Assembly: GCF_024347535.1 (NCBI RefSeq)
Contig: NZ_AP025498.1
Location: 1,240,001-1,304,000 of the forward strand
Length of the DNA stretch: 64,000 bases
Reading direction: 5' to 3'
From: Vibrio kanaloae
Lineage (GTDB): Bacteria; Pseudomonadota; Gammaproteobacteria; Enterobacterales; Vibrionaceae
The notes beneath the pieces were generated by a model. That model saw nothing but the letters and a program-made list of their open reading frames with translations. It was not told the origin of the DNA and did no database searches. Both the position numbers and the translations under genes were made by a program. Shown here in pieces: positions 47,428 to 56,267 of this stretch. Each line of letters starts with the position of its first letter. Positions within the stretch are counted from its first letter, which is position 1.

Positions 47428-48522
47428 ATGAAAACGCCATATCTGGCTGTAATAAGCGTAACGGTAATTTGCGTTTCAATCTCCGTATTGGTTTATGATA
47501 CCTCCTCTTCAAAGGTCCATGTATTACTTGAACATGAAGAACAACATTCTCGTAATAACGACTATGAAACCTTCCTTTCAGCAGCCCACACCTCCACTAC
47601 AGATACCCAAAATACCAAACAGATCCCATCTGCAAAATCTCCAGTATCACCAATTCCAGATTCAATTCAAATTGATAAGAAGCTTGCCAAAATAGGTTGG
47701 ATTTTATTCAGGGATCCCAACTTATCGTCCGATCAAAGTGTCAGTTGTGAAAGTTGTCATAGCCTGCAAACCAATGGGGCTGAAGTGACCCCTGTATCTG
47801 CTGGAGTAAACGGCAGCGGAATGAGAAATTCACTCACAGTGTTCAACGCGACCTTTAACTACCGCTTCTTTTGGGATGGTCGCGTTAACAACCTTACTGA
47901 CCAAATCGATGGCCCCGTACATAACGTCGCCGAAATGGATTCTAACTGGGAATATATTATTGATTATGTATCCCAGGCAGATGATTACGTTAGTCTATTC
48001 AATGAAGAGGGAACAGCTATTAACGAGGCCTCAATTAAAGCAGCTCTCGTTGAGTTTATGCGAGGCTTAACGACACCTCACTCTCCTTTCGACCAATATT
48101 TAAGAGGCAATAACTCTGCACTTTCTGCAAGTGAAAAAAGGGGGTGGAAAACCTTTCAAGAGGAAGGCTGTATTCGTTGCCACCAAGGCACCAATATTGG
48201 CGGCGGCATGGTAATGCGATTTGGCTACTTTGGGTTATCAAGAACAGGTGCAGAGAGAAGTAAAGATCAAGGCCGTTTTATGTTTACCGGTCAACCACAA
48301 GATAAACATCTATTTCGTGTCGCCAGCCTAAGAAATGTGGCAATTACAGCACCCTATTTTCATGATGGTCAAACACCTACTTTAGAAGAAGCAATCAAAA
48401 TTATGGGTGAAAGCCAGCTCGGTAAAACATTCGAAAAACAAACTATTAGTGATCTTAAAGTATTTTTAAAAACACTTACAGGTCTCCGACCTCCAATATT
48501 AGTGGAGTTTGAAAATGAATAA
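47428..48522 (+). CDS. Diheme cytochrome c peroxidase / MauG-family protein
   Basis: This 364-aa protein is anchored or exported by an N-terminal hydrophobic segment (LAVISVTVICVSISVLVY). A variable linker of about 70 residues follows. The CCP/MauG core has heme sites C-E-S-C-H (near residue 110) and C-I-R-C-H (near 250), with LSSDQSVSCESCH, FNATFNYRFFWDGR and APYFHDGQTPTLEEAI as family motifs. It acts in the periplasm; the family reduces peroxide or oxidises protein cofactors. It overlaps the next gene, a hybrid kinase, by eight bases, so the two are translationally coupled and probably belong to one sensing or stress unit. Confidence 0.92.
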   Translation: MKTPYLAVISVTVICVSISVLVYDTSSSKVHVLLEHEEQHSRNNDYETFLSAAHTSTTDTQNTKQIPSAKSPVSPIPDSIQIDKKLAKIGWILFRDPNLSSDQSVSCESCHSLQTNGAEVTPVSAGVNGSGMRNSLTVFNATFNYRFFWDGRVNNLTDQIDGPVHNVAEMDSNWEYIIDYVSQADDYVSLFNEEGTAINEASIKAALVEFMRGLTTPHSPFDQYLRGNNSALSASEKRGWKTFQEEGCIRCHQGTNIGGGMVMRFGYFGLSRTGAERSKDQGRFMFTGQPQDKHLFRVASLRNVAITAPYFHDGQTPTLEEAIKIMGESQLGKTFEKQTISDLKVFLKTLTGLRPPILVEFENE

Positions 48523-50890
48523 AATCAGGCTCGCCCTCTTACTTTTTGTTTCTCTATTCGTGGGTCTAATCAGCGCCATCGTACTCACCTACACTGAACA
48601 TGAGAATGTCGTTGAATACAGTGAGTCTGTTCGTGAATTAGGCCATGAAATTTTAGAAATGCGCGATAAAGTCACGAACAGTGCTCTCGCAGGTATTTCA
48701 AACCCTTATCAAATGTCGGCAAATCTAGTCCGTTTAGAAAAGAAACTACAAACATTAAGGGAGAGTTATCAAGGAAAGAAAATACACTCCACGTTCTTTA
48801 GCGACTTACAAACGGTTAAATTACTTGAGCGCTTCCACAATGCTTCAATGGCTAATATCGATAAGCTAGACAACCTTGTCGGGCTGAGTGTCGCTCGAGA
48901 GTTCATTCTGCAATCTCTGACTCTTAAGCTCACTGATAACCGCTTATCTTCTTCTATGAACTTAGAAATACCAAGCGGACTTCTCGCCAGTATTTTGCAA
49001 ACCGGAGCCTCCATCCAGCAACAAAATGTAGACTCAGATTTGGCGAATCTATCAGAAACGTTTGTGGTGCTTAATCAACAACAAAGCCAGCTTCTTTCGC
49101 AAGTCCTTGCCGCTCATAGCATGGAATATCTAGATCAAATTGCACATCAGTTTACAAACTTTCAAGATCAACTAGTCGGGTTTATCGTTCGACTCATCAT
49201 CACCCTCGCCCTGCTTACCTTTGCCTTCTCAATCACGCTCTTTATTCTGCGTGTATTCGAGTTGAAACGGAACAACCTTTCTTACCAAGAAGCAGCTGAC
49301 AAAGCACACAAAGCCAACGAAGCGAAGTCTTTGTTCCTCGCGACCATGAGCCATGAATTACGCACGCCGATGAATGGCGTATTGGGCATCGCTCAAATCA
49401 TAAAAGAGGACTCACAAAGTACCGATACCCGAAAGCAGGCCCAAATTATTATCGATTCAGGTCAACATCTCGTCACAATACTCAATGACATTCTTGATTT
49501 TTCTAAAGTTGAACAAGGGAAAATGGAGCTAGAACTAAGCCCATTCTCAGTCACAGACATCATTACCCATCTTGATAAAACCCTGACACCATTAGCCGCC
49601 GAAAAAGGCTTATCTTTTCTCATAAAAGACAGCACACCAACCAATATTCAGCTCATTGGAGATCCCGCACGTATACGTCAGATCTTATTTAATCTTGCTG
49701 GCAACGCCGTTAAATTTACCGAAAGTGGGAAAGTCGAAGTTGAATTCCAGATCACATCAACGAACCCACCAAGTGTACATATTACGGTCGCCGACACAGG
49801 GATTGGGATTGCCGAAGACAAAATCGACCACATATTCACGGCATTTGAACAAGCAGAGCTTTCAACGACACGTAAGTTTGGCGGAACAGGATTAGGACTT
49901 TCTATTGTGAAGCAGTTAGTCGAATTGATGGGAGGGACGATTTCGGTTTTCAGTCAGATAAATTTCGGTACTAAATTTACCATCACTCTTCCATTGGAAA
50001 TGTATGAGATTGAAAGACAAATAGTAGAAAAAGTACTACCCAAATATAGTGAGACACTCGATAATTTTTCTGTGCTATTAGTAGAAGACAACAAGATTAA
50101 CGCAATGGTGATAAGAAAGTTTTGTGAGTCGATAAACTTAACCGTTGAGAATGCCTACGACGGATTACAGGCATTGGATAAATTGATTTCAAACCAATAT
50201 GACTTAATCATAATGGACAACCACATGCCTAACATGAGCGGTATAGAAGCGATACATAAAATTCGAAATGAACTTAAACTCAAGACCGTCATTTTCGCGT
50301 GCACCGCAGACGTATTCAAAGAGGCTCATGACGATTTTTTGCTTTCAGGGGCTGATTTCGTTCTCACTAAGCCACTACAAAAAAACAGTCTCCAAAATGC
50401 CATTAATGAATTTCGTCATAAGTTTGAGATAAATCGACACAGATCCTCGCATCTGCAAAGCCTTCAGAACGAAGCTAGGGGCAATGTTACGGTACTTACT
50501 CGTCATCCAAAAGATAAGCTGCCGATGACAGAAGAAGAGATATCTCGCTGCCAATTACTGATTGGCGAAGAGCTTAAAGCCAGCGAGAAGCTTGAATGTT
50601 TAAGATCTCTGGTCAATAAGTTAGAGAACGAAATTGATCAATTAATAAAGATATTTTCTGATTCAGAACCTGATGAACTCTACGACACCTTACAAGCAGT
50701 AAAAAGTATCGCCGCAGAGTTTCAAATGTCGGAGGTTCTTGAGCTATCAATCTCCGCTGAAGAAATCACCGAACAACATATGATGCCCGAGGCTGAGCTA
50801 CTTCAACAACTCATTAATAGGCTAATGGTCAATAGTCACCAAGCAATGCGATTAATACACAAACTCCATCAACAACAAAAAACGGGGTAG
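48515..50890 (+). CDS. Hybrid sensor histidine kinase with receiver and HPt-like tail lacking histidine
   Basis: This protein has about 791 aa from the ATG at 48515 (GGAG upstream; a TTG at 48509 is less likely). Membrane helices near 5-25 and 225-250 flank a helical periplasmic sensor. The kinase core is complete: [33 protein letters not shown] receiver follows (L-L-V-E-D-N, I-M-D-N-H-M-P). The last 110 residues look like an HPt domain but read L-Q-A-V-K-S-I-A where A-H-x-L-K-G is expected (near residue 726). Phosphate output may thus go to a separate HPt protein. It is coupled to the diheme peroxidase gene, so its signal may be redox-related (inferred). Confidence 0.93.
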   Translation: MNKIRLALLLFVSLFVGLISAIVLTYTEHENVVEYSESVRELGHEILEMRDKVTNSALAGISNPYQMSANLVRLEKKLQTLRESYQGKKIHSTFFSDLQTVKLLERFHNASMANIDKLDNLVGLSVAREFILQSLTLKLTDNRLSSSMNLEIPSGLLASILQTGASIQQQNVDSDLANLSETFVVLNQQQSQLLSQVLAAHSMEYLDQIAHQFTNFQDQLVGFIVRLIITLALLTFAFSITLFILRVFELKRNNLSYQEAADKAHKANEAKSLFLATMSHELRTPMNGVLGIAQIIKEDSQSTDTRKQAQIIIDSGQHLVTILNDILDFSKVEQGKMELELSPFSVTDIITHLDKTLTPLAAEKGLSFLIKDSTPTNIQLIGDPARIRQILFNLAGNAVKFTESGKVEVEFQITSTNPPSVHITVADTGIGIAEDKIDHIFTAFEQAELSTTRKFGGTGLGLSIVKQLVELMGGTISVFSQINFGTKFTITLPLEMYEIERQIVEKVLPKYSETLDNFSVLLVEDNKINAMVIRKFCESINLTVENAYDGLQALDKLISNQYDLIIMDNHMPNMSGIEAIHKIRNELKLKTVIFACTADVFKEAHDDFLLSGADFVLTKPLQKNSLQNAINEFRHKFEINRHRSSHLQSLQNEARGNVTVLTRHPKDKLPMTEEEISRCQLLIGEELKASEKLECLRSLVNKLENEIDQLIKIFSDSEPDELYDTLQAVKSIAAEFQMSEVLELSISAEEITEQHMMPEAELLQQLINRLMVNSHQAMRLIHKLHQQQKTG

Positions 50891-51255
50891 ACCTCCTCTG
50901 CCGCTATGTGGGCAATTGCTCGTACGTTTGGCTTGTTTACTTTCTTCAAACGAGCAACAAACTGATTTGCCGCTTTCAAGTAAGCGGTTGCCAGTTAGAT
51001 TTCTAATATTTTCAATGTATGCAGCGTTTCCTGCCATGCCCCTTAAAGATTTGAGTCCTAAAGCTTCGATATAAACCCTACACCTCATGAGTCGTTAAAC
51101 GCCCCCTTGTCTGAGTGGAAAAGTGCGAGTAATTCGTTCAAAAATTAGGCTTAGGTTAAGTTTCGGTGAATTTTATCAAATAGAGACAAGGTAACTTGAA
51201 ATACTTCGCTCTGCATGAGAATGTGATTTATCTAACTATAAACAACTGTATGATT
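50891..51255. other. Intergenic region with a possible dispersed-repeat remnant
   Basis: No gene I trust is seen here. An open frame on the minus strand (51088 to 50852, 78 codons) with a C-rich, odd composition (for example CCSFEESKQAKRTSNCPHSG) runs into the 3' end of the kinase gene. It resembles the spurious frames that dispersed Vibrio repeats give, but I cannot check copies. The right part, 51100-51255, is AT-rich and should hold the promoter for the next gene. Confidence 0.35.
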
Positions 51256-51900
51256 ATGAAGACAATCCAAAGCATTGCCCTACTTACAGCTATCGTTGCA
51301 ACACCTGCAGTATTAGCTGACGTTGAAATTCAAGTTCCATCAAGTGTTGATATTCTAGCGGTCAACGAAGCTAAGCCAGATCTAGATGGCAGCTTATTCT
51401 CTTCTCATAAAACGCTCACCGTTCCAGACGGTAAAAACCAGATCGTATTCCAATATCAGCTTGCTTTTGACAAAGGTAACGACCGTGAGTTTGTTGATAG
51501 CGATGCTATTATCGCAACCTTCAGTGCTACCGACGCTGCATTGATGTTCGATATGCCTAAATACCATAATACCCGTGAAGCGAAGAAAGGCTTTGAGAAC
51601 CTAGATTGGAAATTGGTTGATGAGAACCAAAACGTTATCAGTGTTAAGCAAGACAAGTTAATTAAAGACGGCATGCAAATTGGTCGTAAGTTCCCTCAAG
51701 AAGCTAAAGAATACAACAAGAAAGGTGGCATTGCGGCACTAGCCATTGGCATGACTACGTCCGTTGCTGCTCAACCAGTTACTCTGCCAGCTAAGATAGA
51801 TACTAACGCTGCGAACACAGCCGAGGAGATGCTCTATTTCTGGTACGAAAAAGCTGACTCTGAAACCAAACAAAAATTCAAAGATTACGTGAACAAGTAG
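51256..51900 (+). CDS. DUF2057 / UPF0319-family exported protein
   Basis: This protein has about 214 aa, with a signal peptide (IQSIALLTAIVATPAVLA-D) followed by VEIQVPSSVDILAVNE and KTLTVPDGKNQIVFQYQ, typical of the DUF2057 (YccT-like) family. The function of the family is not established; the protein should be periplasmic. I chose the ATG at 51256 because it places the signal peptide at the N-terminus. A TTG at 51196 has a better Shine-Dalgarno (AAGG) but adds 20 residues before the signal. A strong terminator follows. Confidence 0.85.
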   Translation: MKTIQSIALLTAIVATPAVLADVEIQVPSSVDILAVNEAKPDLDGSLFSSHKTLTVPDGKNQIVFQYQLAFDKGNDREFVDSDAIIATFSATDAALMFDMPKYHNTREAKKGFENLDWKLVDENQNVISVKQDKLIKDGMQIGRKFPQEAKEYNKKGGIAALAIGMTTSVAAQPVTLPAKIDTNAANTAEEMLYFWYEKADSETKQKFKDYVNK

Positions 51901-51924
51901 ATCGGCTTATCTCTCGTTCAAACT

Positions 51925-51959
51925 AAAGAAGCTGGCACGTTATTATAGCCAGCTTCTTT
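51925..51959. terminator. Bidirectional terminator
   Basis: AAAGAAGCTGGC (51925-51936) pairs perfectly over 12 bases with GCCAGCTTCTTT (51948-51959). It lies between the convergent DUF2057 and deaminase genes and can serve both. Confidence 0.9.
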
Positions 51960-51980
51960 ACCTTCATATATTGCAGAAAG

Positions 51981-52979
51981 CTATGCGATATAAGCCAACA
52001 CAACTTCTCTATATTTCTGCTTTAATGACTCTCCAATAAAGCTCGCTTCAATAGCATTCAAGCTAAACTGCGCCAGTTCTTGCTGCGTCATGTCATGAGC
52101 TTGGTTCACAGCATTAAAGTTATCCGACATATAACCACCGAAGTACGCAGGATCATCAGAGTTAATGGTGACAGCTACGCCCTTTCTTAACAACTCGACT
52201 ATGTTGTGGTCTTCCATCGCATCGAAAACGCGTAATTTAGTGTTAGACAATGGACATATAGTCAGTGGCATCTTGGTTTCAATCAATTCCTCTACCAAGG
52301 CCTCGTCAGTCATGCATTGCACACCATGGTCTACTCGGCTAACACGGAGCATTTCAATCGCATCAACAATATTTTGAGCTGGCCCTTCTTCTCCCGCATG
52401 AGCTACCGTTAGGAAACCCGCTTGTTTGGCTTTCTGAAATACTCGCTTAAATTTCTCGGGTGGATGCCCTAATTCAGAAGAATCTAATCCAACACCAATA
52501 ATTTTATCTTGATGCTTGAGAATATCAGCGAACGTTTGAATGGCGCTCTCTTCAGACAGGTGACGCAAGAAGCAGGCAATGATTTGAGAGGTAATTCCTA
52601 GTTCTTTTTGACCGTATTCAAGCGCACGGTGAATGCCGTTAATCACGGTATCGAATGCAATGCCACGATCAGTATGTGTTTGAGGATCAAAGAAAATTTC
52701 AGTGTGGATAACGTTGTCAGCTTGGCAGCGCTCTAAGTATGCCCATGTTAGATCGTAAAAATCTTGTTCTGTACGCAGAGCATTAGCGCCCTGATAGTAA
52801 ATATCAAGAAATGACTGCAGATCATCAAATTCATAAGCAGCTCTTAATTGCTCTGGAGATGAATAAGGCAAGTCGATGCCATTGCGTTGAGCCAGTTGGA
52901 AAAGTAACTCGGGTTCTAATGAACCTTCAATATGTAAATGCAACTCTACTTTTGGAAGCCCTTGAATAAATGCGTTCAT
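51981..52979 (-). CDS. add: Adenine/adenosine deaminase family protein, adenine deaminase type
   Basis: This 332-aa cytoplasmic Zn-dependent amidohydrolase has motifs in order: E-L-H-L-H-I-E-G-S (metal HxH), V-A-H-A-G-E-E-G-P (catalytic H-A-G-E), R-V-D-H-G-V, and N-S-D-D-P-A-Y-F-G (metal Asp). The segments SFLDIYY-x-G, FFDPQTHTDRG and LDSSELGHPPEKF match the adenine deaminase subgroup, which turns adenine into hypoxanthine, more than classical adenosine deaminases. Automatic annotation usually says adenosine deaminase. Purine salvage is the likely role. No operon partner is near. Confidence 0.88.
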   Translation of the reverse strand: MNAFIQGLPKVELHLHIEGSLEPELLFQLAQRNGIDLPYSSPEQLRAAYEFDDLQSFLDIYYQGANALRTEQDFYDLTWAYLERCQADNVIHTEIFFDPQTHTDRGIAFDTVINGIHRALEYGQKELGITSQIIACFLRHLSEESAIQTFADILKHQDKIIGVGLDSSELGHPPEKFKRVFQKAKQAGFLTVAHAGEEGPAQNIVDAIEMLRVSRVDHGVQCMTDEALVEELIETKMPLTICPLSNTKLRVFDAMEDHNIVELLRKGVAVTINSDDPAYFGGYMSDNFNAVNQAHDMTQQELAQFSLNAIEASFIGESLKQKYREVVLAYIA

Positions 52980-53381
52980 ATTTCACCTACTATGGATTTT
53001 AGGTGTGTACTTACTCTGAATAATAGACAAGATGTTTTTTGAACGCCATTACAAAGAGTAAGAACACTATTGTGATCTAAACCCTTCGTAATCAGCACTT
53101 TGCGGGAGCTGGTAGAGACCCCCAAACCATATCATTGGGGTTATACGAAGCAAACTGTTGTAACTATACAGAATTAGATGGGAATTTCACTAACCAATTA
53201 CTCAGTAAGATTGTGAACTCAACAACCATACTGAATTAATCCAGTTTTCGCTGCGCTATGGTTTAGGATAAATAATAAATAACCCGTTCATTCTATATAA
53301 AATCCCCAAACAACAAACGGTTTGGGGCTGTCAGTTATCACTATAGGATCCGTCCACTAAAGGTAAACAAATAGCGAGATA
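52980..53381. other. Intergenic region with two CCCCAA-type hairpins
   Basis: The stretch carries no gene I can support. CCCCAA (53120-53125) pairs with TTGGGG (53135-53140), and CCCCAAAC (53304-53311) with GTTTGGGG (53320-53327). The second, read leftward, is followed by ATTTTATA and can terminate an upstream leftward transcript extending past the GNAT's 3' end, though it lies beyond the stop. The left part must hold the deaminase promoter. Confidence 0.45.
53298..53327 (-). terminator. Likely terminator of the YhhY-like acetyltransferase gene
   Basis: CCCCAAAC/GTTTGGGG, eight perfect pairs and an eight-base loop; on the minus strand the stem is followed by ATTTTATA. It lies 55 bp past the stop of the gene at 53382-53876. 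Confidence 0.65.
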
Positions 53382-53876
53382 TTAGAGGTAATCCGGTCGA
53401 ATTCTCGACATTAATAACATATCGATGTATTTCCCGGCTTTGAATGTACTGAGCCTTTTAGTACCTTCAAATTGAAAACCGACACCTTCATACAAAGCAA
53501 TTGCGGCGTGGTTATCAGCATGAACCTCAAGTTCAAGGCGCACTAGATTAAGCCAGTTATCCGCCTGATTGATCGCTTCTTGCATTAATGCCTTACCGAC
53601 CCCTTTGCCGTGGGCATCAGGATGAATCGCGATACCAAGCCCTGCGCAGTGTCTGTCTCTGACCTTTGTAGTCATGAATAAGGTCATATGTCCCACGACT
53701 TTACCCGAGACTTCAGCCACCAAAGAAAAATGGTCAGAATGTCCAAACAACCTTTCAACTTGGTCTGAACTAAGGAAAGGCTTTTGTGAAGTATTTTCAG
53801 ATACTGATGGATGACGATAAATATCGAAAATATCTGAATTGTCCGTGAGTTCAAGGTGTCTAATTTGTATTTCCAA
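53382..53876 (-). CDS. GNAT-family N-acetyltransferase, YhhY-like
   Basis: This 164-aa cytoplasmic protein has the GNAT fold: GLGIAIHPDAHGKGVGKALM holds the acetyl-CoA pyrophosphate loop ([QR]-x-x-G-x-G/A), then the helix QADNWLNLVRLELEVHADNHAAI, and LYEGVGFQFEGT. The DNWL-x-x-x-R-[IL]-E-L pattern is like E. coli YhhY. The start is TTG with AGGAAG five bases upstream. It appears to be a single-gene transcript. The substrate is unknown. Confidence 0.88.
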   Translation of the reverse strand: MEIQIRHLELTDNSDIFDIYRHPSVSENTSQKPFLSSDQVERLFGHSDHFSLVAEVSGKVVGHMTLFMTTKVRDRHCAGLGIAIHPDAHGKGVGKALMQEAINQADNWLNLVRLELEVHADNHAAIALYEGVGFQFEGTKRLSTFKAGKYIDMLLMSRIRPDYL

Positions 53877-54386
53877 AGCACTTCCTTATTAATTCTTCCT
53901 ACCTGTAACCTATTTTTCATATTACGGATAGCAACGATCACCTACAACCTTAAAGTGGTAAGAACTAAAAATACTTGAACCAATAATGAAGAGAAAGCTA
54001 AGCGAATAATGAAAATCACAGTTTGGAATCTGAGTGTAGTTAGAATTTATAGTCGACACCAACAGCTGCTAACACTTACTCGGAGTTATAAAAATCGATA
54101 TTAGGACCAATCTTGATAACCTATCAAACCACCTTTCGTGTCCACATTGACGCAAATCCCGGCAGTAAAACAGGTAAAAAATCATATTCACATCCATTAA
54201 TTGAGTAATTACTTTCAGCTATACGTAGATAAGTGAAATTATAACAATGATTTAGCAGTGTATTTTTATTCGTATGATGACGTTGGCTATAAAAGGATGT
54301 TGATCGAAGGTTCAATAAGTTGATCTATCAAGTTTAAACTTTCGTAGTGATTGTCGGAAATACAGACAAACTCAAAGGACGACAAT
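53877..54386. other. 510-bp gap with a porin-like remnant
   Basis: I see no intact gene. On the minus strand, 54119 to 54044 reads I-K-I-G-P-N-I-D-F-Y-N-S-E, a stop, then V-L-A-A-V-G-V-D-Y-K-F and a stop. The last residues are typical of an outer-membrane beta-barrel ending in aromatic Phe. The stretch to the right should hold the promoter of the fasciclin gene. Confidence 0.4.
54044..54119 (-). pseudogene. Remnant of an outer-membrane beta-barrel protein C-terminus
   Basis: In one frame the reading gives a beta-strand-like segment, a TAA, then VLAAVGVDYKF followed by TAA. A-V-G-V-D-Y-K-F with terminal Phe is the classical last strand of porin-like barrels. No upstream body of such a gene remains open. 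It is short, so chance cannot be excluded. Confidence 0.35.
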
Positions 54387-54884
54387 ATGTTTAATAACTT
54401 AAGTAAGACTCTGTCAGTACTATTTGTAACACTTCTTTTCACCGCTTTTGCTCAAGCTAACCATCATGAAATGAAGAGAGATATCGTTGATGTGGCGGCT
54501 GAAAATGGTTCTTTCACCACCTTAGTAGCAGCAGTGAAAGCGGCAGGTTTAGTCGAGACATTGAAAGGCGATGGCCCTTTCACGGTGTTTGCACCAACCG
54601 ATGAAGCATTCGCGGCACTGCCAGAAGGTACGGTTGATATGTTGTTGAAACCTGAAAATAAGGACAAGTTAGTCGCCGTGCTCACATATCATGTGGTGCC
54701 AGGAAAAATAATGGCAACAGAAGTCATGAAGCTTAATAGTGCTGAAACGGTGCAAGGGGAAGCTGTAATGATAGCAATTGACGATGGTAACGTAATGATT
54801 AATAACGCTAAAGTCGCAATGCCAGACGTTGAAGCAAGCAATGGCGTAATCCACGTGATCGATAAAGTGTTACTGCCAAAGTAA
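54387..54884 (+). CDS. Fasciclin (FAS1) domain exported protein
   Basis: This 165-aa protein has a signal peptide ([17 protein letters not shown]) and one full FAS1 domain: [22 protein letters not shown], the H1 motif [22 protein letters not shown] (the YH motif), and a C-terminal [14 protein letters not shown]1 proteins mediate adhesion or matrix contacts. The ATG at 54387 has AAAGGA upstream and gives a normal signal peptide; an in-frame TTG at 54351 would add 12 residues. A terminator follows at 54915. Confidence 0.95.
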   Translation: MFNNLSKTLSVLFVTLLFTAFAQANHHEMKRDIVDVAAENGSFTTLVAAVKAAGLVETLKGDGPFTVFAPTDEAFAALPEGTVDMLLKPENKDKLVAVLTYHVVPGKIMATEVMKLNSAETVQGEAVMIAIDDGNVMINNAKVAMPDVEASNGVIHVIDKVLLPK

Positions 54885-54914
54885 GCAAAAGAGATAAACA
54901 CGAACAATTCTTAG

Positions 54915-54941
54915 AGGGTGTGATTGGATCACGCCCTTTCA
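54915..54941 (+). terminator. Terminator of the fasciclin gene
   Basis: AGGGTGTGAT pairs with ATCACGCCCT (one G-T wobble) around a TGG loop, followed by TTC. It lies about 30 bp past the stop. Confidence 0.75.
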
Positions 54942-55138
54942 TCCTTTGCTACAGATTGTTTTTTCGCTACAAACTTTACTCTCACTACAAACGATGCTTT
55001 TGTAACGAAATAAGTAACACTTTCAAATAAAGGTCTGTATCAAGCAAACAGGCGCTCATCGCTTGAACTTTTCGACACTCTGCCTCTCTTAATATGAAAT
55101 AGCATTGGCGATAACCAAACTAAAATCAGATTAGGCTA

Positions 55139-55603
55139 TTAGGTCACTTTCTCCATTACGTAATTTGTCAGCTTAACTCCACGCATGTCGACCTCCTGCT
55201 CATTCACCACCGTAAAACCAAAGTGCTCATAGAAAGGCTTGGCGGTAATACTCACCTCAGAGAAAAACCGAGTCACTCCGAGATCTGCACCAATAGAAAA
55301 CACATGTTCCATTAAAGCTCTTCCTACACCTTTGCCCTGGTATTCATGATGACAGAAAAAATGATCAATCAACCCATTCGGTTGAAGGTCGCTATAACCA
55401 ACCACAACTCCCTCTAACTCGGCCACGAAGGGTTGTATACGGTGCAAACACTTTTGCCAAAGTTCGGAGTCAAAATAACTTGGTGCCCAAGCCTCGACTT
55501 GTTCTTGAGAGTAATCACGAACGTTAATATTACGAACGGTATTAAAGTAAATGTCCCACAGTGCTTTGGCGTCACTCGCTTGATAGTTTCGAATCTTAAC
55601 CAC
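55139..55603 (-). CDS. GNAT-family N-acetyltransferase
   Basis: This 154-aa protein has FFCHHEYQGKGVGRALMEHVF, the acetyl-CoA-binding loop (Q-G-K-G-V-G), and then TRFFSEVSITAKPFYEHFGF, the usual GNAT C-terminal strand and helix. It belongs to the short GNATs like YafP. It starts 12 bp downstream of the YgjV-like gene and probably shares its transcript. The substrate is unknown. Confidence 0.88.
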   Translation of the reverse strand: MVKIRNYQASDAKALWDIYFNTVRNINVRDYSQEQVEAWAPSYFDSELWQKCLHRIQPFVAELEGVVVGYSDLQPNGLIDHFFCHHEYQGKGVGRALMEHVFSIGADLGVTRFFSEVSITAKPFYEHFGFTVVNEQEVDMRGVKLTNYVMEKVT

Positions 55604-55615
55604 GACATACTCCTT

Positions 55616-56119
55616 TTATACCACTGCACTTTTTTTGAAATAAAAACGGTAATAACCCACTAAATTGCTGCATATAAACAAGACTTCCATTACCACTGCG
55701 GTTGGAGAACCAACCAAATAGTTATGAATTAGCCAAAAGCTGGTTCCTATTATCATCAACTCTCTCAAGCGACGATCGTCTTTGTTGAACGCCGCTAAAG
55801 TTTGAAAAACTGAAGCCAAACAACTTAATACGCTCACTACCCCAGAATAAGTAAAAATTGTTGCCACTAATGACATAGAACAAAAGAAGTATTTTAATTT
55901 AGGTGATGTCGAGAACACACTCGTCAAATAACGTATAGTCGCGATAATCATCAAACTCGCCGCAGTCCATTGCTCAAGAAGAATGAAATGACTCGAAATA
56001 AGAACGCCAGCAAAAAACAAACACGTAACGATTTTCTTCCTTTCTTTGAACTGAAAAGACAACAAGTCGAAACATATAGCGATGGCGACGAGCACTTGTG
56101 AAAGGTAGAAGGCTGACAC
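55616..56119 (-). CDS. YgjV-family inner-membrane protein
   Basis: This 167-aa protein is almost wholly hydrophobic, with about five or six membrane helices (for example LVAIAICFDLLSFQFKERK and LMIIATIRYLTSVFSTSPK). Motifs R-Y-L-T-S-V-F, L-A-A-F-N-K-D-D-R-R-L-R and W-L-I-H-N-Y-L-V-G-S are those of YgjV (Imp-YgjV). Function of the family is not known to me. It is upstream of a GNAT gene. Confidence 0.85.
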   Translation of the reverse strand: MSAFYLSQVLVAIAICFDLLSFQFKERKKIVTCLFFAGVLISSHFILLEQWTAASLMIIATIRYLTSVFSTSPKLKYFFCSMSLVATIFTYSGVVSVLSCLASVFQTLAAFNKDDRRLRELMIIGTSFWLIHNYLVGSPTAVVMEVLFICSNLVGYYRFYFKKSAVV

Positions 56120-56267
56120 GGCGATTCCTTAAATAATAACAATGACACTTTAGCTCTTTAGTCAATCAAATAGACATGACTGAAGAATAAGCCCGACTAA
56201 TAAAAACAGACATTGAAAATAAGAGCAAGTTAGAAAATGCAAGCTCATAAGATAACTTGCTTAGAAC

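Noticed and set aside
50891..51255. Superintegron attC (VCR) site
   Set aside because: A GTTAAAC-like core is present near 51095 but the conserved VCR body and a second core are not.
54124..54315. Minus-strand 63-codon frame
   Set aside because: No ribosome site, no recognisable domain, and composition like AT-rich non-coding sequence.
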